Positions 18,717 to 28,568 are shown, counted from the first letter of the stretch. The stretch: 64,000 nucleotides of DNA from Aureimonas sp. AU22 (GCF_001463745.1 NZ_BBWJ01000043.1:118510-182509); one strand, 5' to 3'. The notes: generated from the letters alone by a model not told the origin. Translations and numbers: made by a program.

Positions 18717-19421
18717 TCAGACTTCGCGGAAGCGATAGCCCACGCCGTAAAGCGTCTCGATCATGTCGAAGTCGTCGTCGATCGCTTTGAACTTCTTGCG
18801 CAAGCGCTTGATGTGGCTGTCGATCGTGCGATCGTCGACATAGACCTGCTCGTCGTAGGCCGCGTCCATCAGAGCGTCGCGGCTCTTCACGACGCCGGGC
18901 CGCTGCGCCAGCGAATGGAGGATGAGGAACTCGGTGACGGTCAGCGTCACCGGCTGGCCCATCCAGGTGCAGGTATGACGCTCCTGGTCCATCACGAGCT
19001 GGCCGCGCTCCAGGGACGATTCGGGCAGGGTGCCCGGCTTGCCCGCGGTCACCTCGCGCGGTGCCCCACGGCGCAGGATCGCGCGCACGCGCTCCACGAG
19101 GAGACGTTGAGAGAAGGGTTTGCGGATATAGTCGTCCGCGCCCATCTTCAGACCGAAGAGCTCGTCGATCTCCTCGTCCTTGGAAGTCAGGAAGATCACC
19201 GGCAGGTCGCTCTTCTGGCGAAGGCGGCGCAGGAGTTCCATTCCGTCCATGCGCGGCATCTTGATGTCGAAGATCGCCAGGTGCGGAGGGCGCGCCGACA
19301 GGCCCTCCAGCGCCGACGCACCGTCGGTGTAGGTCTCGACCCGGTAGCCTTCGTTCTCGAGCGCGATCGATACGGACGTCAGGATGTTGCGGTCGTCATC
19401 CACCAGCGCGATCGTGGGCAT
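18717..19421 (-). CDS. chvI: ChvI, OmpR-family response regulator
   Basis: ChvI is the DNA-binding partner of ChvG. The 234 residues comprise a receiver domain (1-120) with acidic DDD at 8-10 and phospho-acceptor Asp52 in [10 protein letters not shown], then a winged-helix domain with [14 protein letters not shown]. The start is an ATG after the AGGAG-like box of the leader. It is the first gene of chvI-chvG-hprK on the minus strand. An 18-bp perfect palindrome lies 98-115 nt upstream of the start and could be a regulatory site. Confidence 0.96.
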   Translation of the reverse strand: MPTIALVDDDRNILTSVSIALENEGYRVETYTDGASALEGLSARPPHLAIFDIKMPRMDGMELLRRLRQKSDLPVIFLTSKDEEIDELFGLKMGADDYIRKPFSQRLLVERVRAILRRGAPREVTAGKPGTLPESSLERGQLVMDQERHTCTWMGQPVTLTVTEFLILHSLAQRPGVVKSRDALMDAAYDEQVYVDDRTIDSHIKRLRKKFKAIDDDFDMIETLYGVGYRFREV

Positions 19422-19518
19422 TGCGTTTCAACTCCTGTCCGGCGGGCAACGCACGCCTTCAAACCCCAGCGTCAAGCCGGAACGCTTGATGCCCGCCCCG
19501 TCACCGGCGCGGGCTCGA

Positions 19519-19536
19519 TTCCCTTCTGGAAGGGAA
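19519..19536. promoter_or_regulatory. Perfect 18-bp inverted repeat upstream of chvI
   Basis: Two perfect 8-bp arms (TTCCCTTC and GAAGGGAA) flank TG. The site lies 98-115 nt before chvI and 72-89 nt after the stop of the upstream minus-strand gene. With no U-tract on either side it is a poor terminator and a better candidate for a dimeric regulator's binding site. I cannot name the regulator. Confidence 0.5.
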
Positions 19537-19607
19537 ATGTGGCGTTCGTGACGCTTTTGCAACGCCTTTCGCGTTTCGCGGCGCCTTCGGAGCCGGCGCC
19601 GAAGGGG

Positions 19608-20087
19608 TCAGAGATCGACCTTGACGTTCTCCGTCGTGTCGGGACGCGGCTTGTCGCCGACATAGGCCTTGGCGAATTCCCAGGCCTGCGTGATCTTGTT
19701 GGCCGTCACGTCCCAGATCTCGGCCTGGTCCGGACGAATGACGAGAACGGCGGTGTTGGGCCCGTCCTTGCCGCCCGGCATCCAGGCCTCGGCCTGCGGA
19801 TCCCAGGCCTCGTCGATCCGGGCGCGATCGGTGGACAGGCTCGCGGTGCCCGACACCGCGACATACTCTTCCTTCTGCACGAAGGAGCAGGCGACCTGAT
19901 CGTCCGCCGAGATCTCCTCGACCTTGTGAGAGTCGCGGTCGGTCACGAAGAGGATCTCGCCCCGCTCGCGCGAGATCTTGGGCGCCATCGGACGCGAGCG
20001 CAGCTTGCCCCCGTCGCGCGTCGTGACCATGCAGGTCTGGAAGTCGCCGATCATGTCCCAGAACTTCTCGGTTGCCGACTCGGCCAT
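19608..20087 (-). CDS. Pyridoxamine 5'-phosphate oxidase-fold FMN-binding general stress protein
   Basis: The 159-residue protein has the split-barrel FMN-binding fold of general stress protein 26: TCMVTTRDGGKLRSRPM near 25-41, ILFVTDRDSHKVEEI, and VAVSGTASL. Such proteins bind flavin and are linked to stress responses, but the substrate is unknown. I start at the ATG at 20087 (MAESATEKFWDM), preceded by AAAGGA at six bases; an in-frame start 12 codons earlier lacks support. It is divergent from pckA and ends about 185 bp before chvI on the same strand. Confidence 0.85.
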   Translation of the reverse strand: MAESATEKFWDMIGDFQTCMVTTRDGGKLRSRPMAPKISRERGEILFVTDRDSHKVEEISADDQVACSFVQKEEYVAVSGTASLSTDRARIDEAWDPQAEAWMPGGKDGPNTAVLVIRPDQAEIWDVTANKITQAWEFAKAYVGDKPRPDTTENVKVDL

Positions 20088-20218
20088 GTCTCGTCCTTTC
20101 GTGAAACCATTGCGCCGGGACAACGCAGCACCGCGCGAAAGGTGCCCGCCGAGCGCACGGACCGATGCGAGGATCTCAACGGCGCGACCGCCAAATTTAT
20201 TTTGCTTGGGTTAATACG

Positions 20219-20274
20219 ATTGAACCGGTGCATTGAACCGATTTAACCGGACGTTCGAATGGTCTAAATCGGTT
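20219..20274. promoter_or_regulatory. Direct and inverted repeats in the pckA control region
   Basis: ATTGAACCG occurs twice, 13 bp apart (20219-20227 and 20232-20240). The second copy starts a perfect 10-bp inverted repeat, AACCGATTTA (20236-20245) with TAAATCGGTT (20265-20274), with a 19-nt spacer. The AT-rich block lies between the divergent stress-protein gene and pckA, 113-168 nt before the pckA start. It suits a regulator-binding cluster; which protein binds is unknown. ChvI is an obvious candidate because pckA responds to ChvGI in Agrobacterium. Confidence 0.5.
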
Positions 20275-20386
20275 TGCATAGACGAAAGGATGTATTTCTC
20301 GGAGTTTTGGATAGTTGCTGCCATGAAGGAGAGGCGATATTTGCTTGGCCATTCGGGGTGTCCCCGCCGGTCAAGGGAACAGAGAC

Positions 20387-21997
<1,611 letters not shown>

Positions 21998-22022
21998 CGA
22001 TCCTGACCTCTGGGAGGAGGCT

Positions 22023-22060
22023 GGGGCTCGCGACCTTCGGGTTGCGGGCCCCTTTGGTTT
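22023..22060 (+). terminator. Intrinsic terminator of pckA with a UUCG tetraloop
   Basis: Thirteen base pairs (22023-22035 with 22040-22052, with two G-U pairs) close on a C(UUCG)G tetraloop and are followed by a T-rich run. It starts 26 bp after the pckA stop. Confidence 0.88.
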
Positions 22061-22119
22061 GCGGCAACCACGGGGCGAAGGGCCGCGTCGCGGCCGGAAC
22101 CGTACGAGGAGCCCGCGCC

Positions 22120-22563
22120 GTGGCGGAGCCAGCACCGACCAAGGGCCTGCCCGTCACCGCCCGGATCACCATTCCCGACGACGAGCTGACGGAAAGCTTC
22201 ATCCGCTCGGCCGGTCCCGGCGGCCAGAACGTCAACAAGGTCGCGACCGCCGTCCAGCTGCGCTTCGTGGCAGCGGACTCGAGCGTCCTGACCGACGAGG
22301 TGAAGGCCCGCCTGCTGCGCCTCGCCGGCCAGCGCGCCACCAAGGCCGGCGAGGTCCTCATCGAGGCCTCGCGCCATCGCACGCAGGAGCGCAACCGCGA
22401 GGACGCGCGCGAGCGGCTCGTCGCCCTGGTGCGCGAGGCCCTGGTTCCGCCGCCACCGCCTCGCAAGAAGACGCGCCCGACGCGCGGCTCCGTCGAGCGG
22501 CGGCTCGAAGCCAAGAAGGGTCGCTCGAACGTCAAGCGGATGCGCGGGCGCGTGAGCGACTGA
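22120..22563 (+). CDS. arfB: ArfB (YaeJ-type) peptidyl-tRNA hydrolase, ribosome rescue factor
   Basis: ArfB binds stalled ribosomes lacking a stop codon and releases the nascent chain. The 147-residue protein has the catalytic GGQ in SAGPGGQNVNKV at about 27-38 and a Lys/Arg-rich tail (KKGRSNVKRMRGR) that enters the empty mRNA channel in known homologues. Start: GTG at 22120 with AGGAG eight bases upstream. The same frame stays open back through pckA, but only as an out-of-frame shadow. The size and tail separate it from release factors RF1 and RF2. Confidence 0.92.
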   Translation: MAEPAPTKGLPVTARITIPDDELTESFIRSAGPGGQNVNKVATAVQLRFVAADSSVLTDEVKARLLRLAGQRATKAGEVLIEASRHRTQERNREDARERLVALVREALVPPPPPRKKTRPTRGSVERRLEAKKGRSNVKRMRGRVSD

Positions 22564-22669
22564 GAAAAGTTCGATCGCGCGCTTTTTCCCCGCATCCGCG
22601 CGCGCCGTGGCTTCGTAGCTGCCCTTGTCCCCCGATCACGCGGGGTGAACCAACAGGGGAAACGAACCC

Positions 22670-23227
22670 ATGATCTCCAAGCTGTTCCGCAGTGCCGTCG
22701 TCGCCTCGCTTCTGGTCGGCTCGGCCGGTGTCGCGCTGGCGCAGGGCAAGAGCGTCGAGGTCGGCGGCGCACCGATGTATGCGTCGAAGACGATCGCCGA
22801 GAATGCCCCGAACGCCAAGAATCTGACGACGCTGGTTGCGGCCGTGAAGGCGGCGGGCCTTGTCAAGACGCTGGACGGGGCGGGCCCCTTCACCGTGTTC
22901 GCGCCGGACGACAAGGCGTTCGCCAAGCTGCCGAAGGGCACGGTCGAGACGCTGGTGAAGCCCGAGAACAAGGCGATGCTCACCAAGATCCTGACCTACC
23001 ATGTGGTCCCGGCCAAGGCGACGGCCGAAGCCGCGATGAAGATGATCAAGGACGACGGCGGCAAGCATGTCGTCAAGACGGTCGAGGGTGAGAACCTCAC
23101 GCTCGCCATGAAGGGCAAGAATCTGACGATCACCGACGCCAAGGGCAACGTGGCGACCGTGACGCAGGCCGACGTCATGCAGAAGAACGGCGTGGTGCAC
23201 GTCATCGACACCGTTCTGATGCCCTGA
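22670..23227 (+). CDS. Secreted fasciclin (FAS1)-domain protein
   Basis: The 185-residue protein has a Sec signal peptide (residues 1-25, cut probably after VALAQ or ALA) and one FAS1 domain over the rest. Family blocks are PFTVFAPDDKAFAKLP, LTYHVVP near residue 105, and the end block GVVHVIDTVLMP. FAS1 proteins mediate adhesion or matrix contacts; the bacterial ligand is mostly unknown, so I give no function. The ATG has GGGGAAACG upstream. It is followed by a hairpin and then the exported MsrB gene, a grouping that suggests envelope stress. Confidence 0.88.
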   Translation: MISKLFRSAVVASLLVGSAGVALAQGKSVEVGGAPMYASKTIAENAPNAKNLTTLVAAVKAAGLVKTLDGAGPFTVFAPDDKAFAKLPKGTVETLVKPENKAMLTKILTYHVVPAKATAEAAMKMIKDDGGKHVVKTVEGENLTLAMKGKNLTITDAKGNVATVTQADVMQKNGVVHVIDTVLMP

Positions 23228-23246
23228 TCCATCCCCATGGATTGCG

Positions 23247-23290
23247 GACGGCCTCGCCTCCATATGGGAGCGAGGCCGTTCGTGTTCGTT
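23247..23290 (+). terminator. Possible terminator after the fasciclin gene
   Basis: A GC-rich stem (about 23248-23261 with 23266-23280) with one mismatch is followed by a TTCGTGTTCGTT run that is T-rich but broken. It sits 20 bp after the stop. It may only weaken read-through into msrB. Confidence 0.45.
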
Positions 23291-23313
23291 CCATTCCCCC
23301 CGGGAGCCATGCC

Positions 23314-23787
23314 ATGCATCGCAGACAGTTCCTTCTCGGCCTTGCGGTGTCGGGCCTCGCGCTGAAGGTCGGCGCCGCCCGCGCCGAGACCTATCCCTTC
23401 ACCTTGAGCGATGCCGACTGGCGCGGTCGCCTGTCGTCCGACCAGTATGCCGTCCTGCGCCAGGAGGCGACGGAGCGGCCTTATTCGAGCCCGCTCAACG
23501 CGATCAAGACCAGCGGCCTCTTTCACTGCGCCGGCTGCGACAACGCGCTCTATTCCTCGGCGACGAAGTTTGATTCGGGAACGGGCTGGCCGAGCTTCTG
23601 GGCACCCGTCGCCGGCGCGATCGGCAGCCGCACCGACTACCTTCTGGTCTACCCACGCACCGAGGTCCACTGCGCCCGGTGCGGCGGCCATCTCGGCCAT
23701 GTCTTCGATGACGGTCCCCCGCCCACCGGCAAGCGCCACTGCATCAACGGCGTCGCGCTGCAGTTCAAGCCGGGTCCGGTGACCTGA
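23314..23787 (+). CDS. msrB: MsrB, peptide methionine (R)-S-oxide reductase, exported
   Basis: MsrB repairs the R form of methionine sulfoxide in proteins. The 157-residue product begins with a twin-arginine-type signal MHRRQFLLGLAVSGL ending at ARA near residue 24, so the enzyme is probably periplasmic. Zinc-site pairs CAGC and CARC are present, the substrate loop GTGWPSF is present, and the catalytic cysteine is in RHCINGVAL near the end. I start at the ATG at 23314 with GGGAG eight bases upstream; an in-frame start 24 codons earlier would hide the signal peptide. Confidence 0.92.
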   Translation: MHRRQFLLGLAVSGLALKVGAARAETYPFTLSDADWRGRLSSDQYAVLRQEATERPYSSPLNAIKTSGLFHCAGCDNALYSSATKFDSGTGWPSFWAPVAGAIGSRTDYLLVYPRTEVHCARCGGHLGHVFDDGPPPTGKRHCINGVALQFKPGPVT

Positions 23788-23890
23788 GAGGCGCAAGGCT
23801 TCGTCAATCTTTGCGGCGCTGAATGGTGGTCGGGCCGGAAGGGTCGCGCGCACATTGAACGGAGCCCTTCGGGTCGCCATATCTCGAACA

Positions 23891-23946
23891 GGTCGAGCGG
23901 GGTGCCGCACCAGGGCCCCGACCGACAAGTCGCTTGAGACAAGGGC
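23891..23946 (+). promoter_or_regulatory. Candidate RNA thermometer leader of the hsp20 gene
   Basis: Two hairpins precede the hsp20 start. The first (23891-23924) pairs GGTC/GACC and GGGG/CCCC. The second, 23932-23946, pairs CTTG with CAAG and covers part of the only AAGGG Shine-Dalgarno (23941-23945). ROSE-type thermometers of Rhizobiales small heat-shock genes work in this way, but the consensus ROSE bases are not clearly visible, so this is a candidate only. Confidence 0.35.
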
Positions 23947-23956
23947 TTGCCGTGAC

Positions 23957-24391
23957 ATGAACAGGATGACGCCGTTTTCCAGTCCGCTGCTCCTCGGTTT
24001 CGACGGGGTGGAGCGGATGCTCGAACGGATGGGGAAGGCCAGCGATGGCTATCCGCCGTTCAACATCGAGCGCATCCGCGTCGGAGGCGACGGATCGGGT
24101 GTCGAACCCGCCATCCGCATCACGCTTGCGGTCGCCGGCTTCCAGCCGGACGATCTGGAGATCACCACGGAAGACAATCAGCTGACCATCCGGGGCTCGC
24201 AGAGCGACCGGGAGGAGCGGGACTTCCTGCACCGGGGCATTGCCGCCCGCCAGTTTCAGAAGAGCTTTCTCTTCGCCGACGGCATGCGGATCCTCGGCGC
24301 TCAGCTGAAGAACGGTCTTCTGATGATCGATCTGGTCAAGCCCGAGCCCGAACGCGTGGTGAAAAAGATCGAGATCACCGTCGAGGATTGA
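23957..24391 (+). CDS. Hsp20 (IbpA/HspD-type) small heat shock protein
   Basis: The 144-residue protein is an ATP-independent holding chaperone of the alpha-crystallin family. The alpha-crystallin domain covers about 35-125, with the family end motif near residue 110 (ILGAQLKNGLLMIDL) and the N-terminal phrase PFSSPLLLGFDGVERML typical of IbpA-like proteins. I start at the ATG at 23957; an in-frame ATG three codons later is also possible, and a start 34 codons earlier is unlikely. The following DUF1150 gene is its usual neighbour in Alphaproteobacteria. The leader may hold a temperature-sensitive hairpin. Confidence 0.92.
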   Translation: MNRMTPFSSPLLLGFDGVERMLERMGKASDGYPPFNIERIRVGGDGSGVEPAIRITLAVAGFQPDDLEITTEDNQLTIRGSQSDREERDFLHRGIAARQFQKSFLFADGMRILGAQLKNGLLMIDLVKPEPERVVKKIEITVED

Positions 24392-24435
24392 AACCTCGGC
24401 CCCGATCTCCCGTTTGCCTCTACAGGAGACGCAAC

Positions 24436-24693
24436 ATGACCCGTACGAATTCGATCAACCCGGTTACAGAGTCCGACCTCGCTTCCATCGGCGAGGGGCA
24501 TCTGGCCTATCTGCGCCGCATGTCGTCCGACGACATCCGCGCCCGTTTTCCGTCCGCGCAGTCGATCCGACCGGGCCTGAAGCTCTGGGCGCTGTTCTCG
24601 GCCGACGGCACGCCGCTGGCGGTGTCCGACGATCGCGGGTCGATCCTGGCGAGCGCCACCGAGAACGAGTTGCTGACGGTCAGCATTCACTGA
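24436..24693 (+). CDS. DUF1150 family protein
   Basis: A small (85-residue) soluble protein with no signal peptide or membrane segment. DUF1150 proteins lie next to hsp20 genes across Alphaproteobacteria, as here, 44 bp downstream. Function is unknown; co-expression in heat stress is inferred. The ATG has AGGAG nine bases upstream, which decides the start against one 16 codons earlier. The terminator at 24721-24754 follows. Confidence 0.8.
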   Translation: MTRTNSINPVTESDLASIGEGHLAYLRRMSSDDIRARFPSAQSIRPGLKLWALFSADGTPLAVSDDRGSILASATENELLTVSIH

Positions 24694-24720
24694 ACCGAAA
24701 GAACACCGTCGAGCGATCGA

Positions 24721-24754
24721 GGCCGGCCGGAACTCCGTTCCGGGCCGGCCTTTT
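24721..24754 (+). terminator. Intrinsic terminator after the hsp20-DUF1150 unit
   Basis: Thirteen base pairs with one bulged G (24721-24733 with 24737-24750) are followed by TTTT. It separates the plus-strand stress genes from the convergent ptsN. Confidence 0.9.
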
Positions 24755-24760
24755 CATGGC

Positions 24761-25225
24761 TCAGGCCGCGTGCGTGGGCGCTTTGCGCGTCATCAGGTGG
24801 TGAAGGGAGCTTGCATCGCGCGAAGCGCGCAACTCGTCCACCGTTCGCGGGTCGCGCAGGAGACGCGCGATCTTGGACAGGGCCTTGAGATGGTCCGCGC
24901 CCGAGCCCTCGGGCGCGATCAGCAGGAAGACGAGGTCCACCGGCTGATCGTCGAGCGATTCGAAATCGATGGGTTTGGCCAGACGTGCGAAGACGCCCTG
25001 GATGCGTGTCACACCGCCGAGCTTGCCGTGGGGAATGGCGATGCCGTGGCCGATGCCGGTGGAACCCAGCTTTTCGCGCGCGATCACGGTGTCGAAGATA
25101 TCGCGCGCTTCCAGCCCGCTGAGGCTTGCGGCGCGCTCCGAGAGATCCTGCAGGACCTGCTTCTTGGAATGCGCCTTGAGGGAGGGAAGGATCGCTTCCT
25201 CCCGGATCAGATCGGACAGCTCCAC
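24761..25225 (-). CDS. ptsN: PtsN, EIIA-Ntr nitrogen regulatory PTS protein
   Basis: PtsN is the last phospho-acceptor of the nitrogen PTS and regulates potassium transport, metabolism and sigma-54-dependent genes in related bacteria. The 154-residue product has the EIIA-Fru fold with phospho-His66 in GIAIPHGKL. It is the last gene of the minus-strand lpt-rpoN-hpf-ptsN cluster and is 143 bp after hpf. Its phosphate donor (PtsP/NPr) is not in this window; the HPr gene at 15.5 kb could serve. Confidence 0.95.
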   Translation of the reverse strand: MELSDLIREEAILPSLKAHSKKQVLQDLSERAASLSGLEARDIFDTVIAREKLGSTGIGHGIAIPHGKLGGVTRIQGVFARLAKPIDFESLDDQPVDLVFLLIAPEGSGADHLKALSKIARLLRDPRTVDELRASRDASSLHHLMTRKAPTHAA

Positions 25226-25368
25226 GTCGTCAATGCCTTCCGCTCAACCGATGCGCGCAGCCGATCGGGCTGAGCGTGCCGGACAAACCTTGCGCGGCCC
25301 TCCCCGGGCACGCCGAAGGGCAACGGCCGGAGCGTGGACGCCCCGGCCGGTTTCCCGTGCGGCGGGTA

Positions 25369-25944
25369 TCAGACCCTGGCACGCAATGTCGAGGGGTCGA
25401 TCCAGCCGACATTTCCGTCCGGGCGCCGATAAACGATGTTGACCTCCTCCGTGGCGCCGTTCTTGAACACCACGACCGGCCCATCGCGGCGGTCGAGTTC
25501 CATCACCGCGCTGGCCACGCTCATCGTGCCCATCACGAGCGAGGTTTCTGCGATCACGGCCGGCGCGAAATCCTCGGGCACGTCGTCCGATTCGTCGGGA
25601 ACCGCCGAGATGACGGTGTAGGCGATCTCGCGCGATCCCGCTGCGTTCGCCTTGTGATCCTTCAGACGGCGCTTGTAGCGGCGCAGGCGCTTTTCGATCT
25701 TTTCGGAGGCTTCGATGAAGCTCGACTCGGGGTCATGGGTATCGGCGGTGGCCTGAAAGTCGACCCCGCTGTCCAGATGGAGGGTGATATCGGCGCAGTA
25801 GCGCGCGCCCTCCTTGGACAGCACGGTGGCACCGGAGAAATTCCCGTCGAAGTACTTGGCGACCAAGTCGTTCAGCCGATCCTCGATTCGCGAGCGAAAG
25901 GCTTCGCCGACGTCCATGTGTCGGCCCGATACGCGAAGTCCCAT
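25369..25944 (-). CDS. hpf: Long ribosome hibernation promoting factor (HPF/RaiA)
   Basis: HPF dimerises 70S ribosomes into inactive 100S particles in stationary phase. The 191 residues are the long form: an N-terminal ribosome-binding domain (1-100, start MGLRVSGRHMDVGEAF) and a C-terminal dimerisation domain (about 130-190, with VVFKNGATEEVNIVYRR). It lies 175 bp after rpoN on the same strand and before ptsN; this order is widespread in Proteobacteria. Confidence 0.95.
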   Translation of the reverse strand: MGLRVSGRHMDVGEAFRSRIEDRLNDLVAKYFDGNFSGATVLSKEGARYCADITLHLDSGVDFQATADTHDPESSFIEASEKIEKRLRRYKRRLKDHKANAAGSREIAYTVISAVPDESDDVPEDFAPAVIAETSLVMGTMSVASAVMELDRRDGPVVVFKNGATEEVNIVYRRPDGNVGWIDPSTLRARV

Positions 25945-26119
25945 TCGTGTCTCCTTCCATTCGTCCGGCGACTGGCCTTCGAAGGCGTGGTCGCCGTCTT
26001 ATCGAAGACTTGGTGCGACCATTTCGTTCCGGCTCGCCGGGGGAATCATTCGACCCCAATTCGGCGGCCGGGCCAAGGTCCCCCATCGGGAAAAGGGAGA
26101 CGGACCCGATCCCTTCGGC

Positions 26120-27580
26120 TCAACCGGCGAGACGGCGCGCCTTGAACTCGCGGCGGCGTTGCACGGACGAGGGGATGCCGAGCGCCTCCCGGTACTTGGC
26201 GACGGTGCGCCGGGCGAGCTCGACCCCGTCGCCTTGAAGCCGCGCGGCGATGTCGTCGTCGGACAGGACCCCGCCAGGACTCTCGGCCGCAACGAGGTTG
26301 CGGATGCGCAGTTTCACGCTTTCGGCCGAATGCGCCTCGCCGCCGTCGCTCGCCGCGATAGCGCCGGAGAAAAACGCCTTCATTTCCACCGTCCCGCGCG
26401 GCGTCGCCAGATACTTGCCGGCCGTCACGCGGCTGATCGTCGATTCGTGCATGCCGACAGCGCCGGCGACGTCCATCAGCGTCATCGGACGCAGGTGGCC
26501 CCCTCCATGCGCCAGGAATGCGCCCTGGCGCTTCACGATCTCGTCCGCCACCTTCAGGATCGTGCGTGCGCGCCCTTCCAGCGAGCGCTGCAGCCAACCG
26601 GCCGACTGGCGGCAATGCGCGAGGAAACTGCGCTCCTCGCCGTTCGCAGAGCCCGCCGGTACGCTCTCCAGGCGGATGCGCAGCCGCGGAAAGGCGTCCG
26701 GATTGAGGGCGACCTGCCAGCCGCCCGGTGCAGCGCGGTCCTGCGTCACCACCGCGTCGGGCACGACTGCGACCGGCGCATCGAGCGAGAAGGCGGAGCC
26801 AGGACGCGGGTCGAGGGCGCGGATCTCCGCCAGGATGTCGACGAGTTCCGCCTCGCTTTCGCCGGTGAGGCGCGACAGCGCGGCGAAGTCACGGCGCGCC
26901 AGGAGAGGCAGATTGGCCAGGACGCTGGTCATCACCGGGTCGAGCCGGTCGCGCCGCCGGAGCTGGATCGCGAGACACTCTTCGAGAGAGCGGGCGAAAA
27001 GGCCGGCGGGTTCGGCCTCGTCCTGCAGGCGGCGAAGCAGGGGCAGGAGATCGGGCGGGAGATCCGCATCGGCGAAGAGGAAGCCGGAGGCGTCGAGATC
27101 GGCCAGCCAGAGTTCGGCGAGACGGCGCTCGTCCTGGCTGCCGAAGACGTCCGCGATCTCGCGGAGAGCATGCGCATGGAGCGACGGCAGGCCGTCGCCG
27201 AGCCGCTCCTCCCAGGAGGACGCTTCCGCGCCGGATCCGCCGGGCCCTGCATAGGCGAGATCGAGGAGCCGCTCGGCCGCGTCCGGGTGCCGCTCGCCTT
27301 CGAGCCCCGTTCCGTCGGAAAACGCCGCGCCGTCGTCCTGTCGTCCGGACAGCGGCGAGGGATCGCCGGCGGCAGGCTCCGGCACCCGATCGGCGGGGGC
27401 CGGCACGGCGGGCTCCGCCGGCGCCACGAGTTCCAGAAGCGGGTTCCCCTCGGCCTCGCGCTGCAGGAAGGCGAGGAGTTCGACATGGTGGAACTGCAGG
27501 AGGCGGATCGACTGCAGGAGTTGGGGCGTCATCGCAAGCGACTGGCTCTGACGCACGTGGAGGTTCATCGACAAGTTCAC
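26120..27580 (-). CDS. rpoN: RpoN, RNA polymerase sigma-54 factor
   Basis: RpoN directs transcription of nitrogen, flagellar and other genes that need an AAA+ activator. The 486-residue product has a Gln-rich region I (SQSLAMTPQLLQSIRLLQ), an acidic linker, the core-binding region, and the RpoN box ARRTVAKYREAL near the C-terminus. Two ATGs are possible, but a GTG at 27580 stands six bases after a full AAGGAGG, so I choose it. The gene follows lptB by about 110 bp and precedes hpf, a conserved arrangement. Confidence 0.95.
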   Translation of the reverse strand: MNLSMNLHVRQSQSLAMTPQLLQSIRLLQFHHVELLAFLQREAEGNPLLELVAPAEPAVPAPADRVPEPAAGDPSPLSGRQDDGAAFSDGTGLEGERHPDAAERLLDLAYAGPGGSGAEASSWEERLGDGLPSLHAHALREIADVFGSQDERRLAELWLADLDASGFLFADADLPPDLLPLLRRLQDEAEPAGLFARSLEECLAIQLRRRDRLDPVMTSVLANLPLLARRDFAALSRLTGESEAELVDILAEIRALDPRPGSAFSLDAPVAVVPDAVVTQDRAAPGGWQVALNPDAFPRLRIRLESVPAGSANGEERSFLAHCRQSAGWLQRSLEGRARTILKVADEIVKRQGAFLAHGGGHLRPMTLMDVAGAVGMHESTISRVTAGKYLATPRGTVEMKAFFSGAIAASDGGEAHSAESVKLRIRNLVAAESPGGVLSDDDIAARLQGDGVELARRTVAKYREALGIPSSVQRRREFKARRLAG

Positions 27581-27689
27581 GGCGATCCTCCTTCCCGGCA
27601 CGCCCGGCCAAGCCTTGGGCATCCCTACGGAAGAAACTGGTCCGCATCTTGCTTGTCAAGGCGCCGCATTAGAGCGATGCGCGAATTGA

Positions 27690-28502
27690 TCAATAGGTGA
27701 ACTGCTCGCCGAGATAGATCCGCCGCACGTCCGGATTGTCGACGATGTCCTGCGGCGTGCCGTGCGTGAGGACCGCGCCGGCATGCATGATATAGGCCCG
27801 GTCGATGAGGCCGAGTGTCTCGCGCACATTGTGGTCGGTGATCAGGACGCCGATGCCGCGCCGGGTCAGGTGGCGCACGAGTTCCTGGATGTCGGCGACC
27901 GCGATCGGGTCGACGCCCGCGAAGGGCTCGTCGAGAAGCATGAAGGTCGGGCGAGAGGCGAGCGCTCTTGCGATCTCGCAGCGCCGCCGCTCGCCGCCCG
28001 ACAGCGCGGTGGAGGGCTGCTTGCGCAGGTGCCCGATGTGGAACTCCTCGAGGAGCGCGGTGAGCTGGCGCTCGCGCTCCGCCTTCGACGGCTCGACCAT
28101 CTCGAGCACGGCGCGGATGTTGTCTTCCACCGACAGGCCGCGGAAGATCGAGGCCTCCTGCGGCAGGTAGCCGATGCCGAGGCGCGCGCGCCGATACATG
28201 GGAACGCCCGTGATGTCGTGCCCGTCGAGCTCGATGCGCCCGCCGTCCACCGGCACGAGCCCGGTGATCATGTAGAAGCAGGTGGTCTTGCCCGCGCCGT
28301 TCGGCCCGAGGAGCCCGACGGCCTCGCCCCGCCGTACGGCGACGTCGACGCTGTCGACGACGCGGCGGCCGCGATAGGTCTTGGTGATGCCCCGCGCCAC
28401 CAGCGTGCCGCTGGACGGGTGGGCGCGCGGCTCGCCGGGCATGGCGGTCGCGCGCGGGTCGTGCGTCGGGCGGATGGGAAGGGTGTCGAGCGGTGCGGCC
28501 AC
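27690..28502 (-). CDS. lptB: LptB, ATPase of the LPS export transporter
   Basis: LptB is the cytoplasmic ATP-binding subunit that, with LptF/G, drives LPS from the inner membrane to LptC and LptA. The 270 residues contain Walker A GPNGAGKTT, Q-loop PQEASIF, signature LSGGERRR and Walker B FMLLDEPFAG. An N-terminal extension of about 25 Pro/Ala-rich residues precedes the usual start. It lies 66 bp after lptA on the same strand. lptF and lptG are not in this window. Confidence 0.95.
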   Translation of the reverse strand: MAAPLDTLPIRPTHDPRATAMPGEPRAHPSSGTLVARGITKTYRGRRVVDSVDVAVRRGEAVGLLGPNGAGKTTCFYMITGLVPVDGGRIELDGHDITGVPMYRRARLGIGYLPQEASIFRGLSVEDNIRAVLEMVEPSKAERERQLTALLEEFHIGHLRKQPSTALSGGERRRCEIARALASRPTFMLLDEPFAGVDPIAVADIQELVRHLTRRGIGVLITDHNVRETLGLIDRAYIMHAGAVLTHGTPQDIVDNPDVRRIYLGEQFTY

Positions 28503-28568
28503 GAAACGTCCGGGGTCGGGGCGACCGGCGACCGGCCGGCCCGCCCGAGGAAGGAAGCGGGGAGAAGC

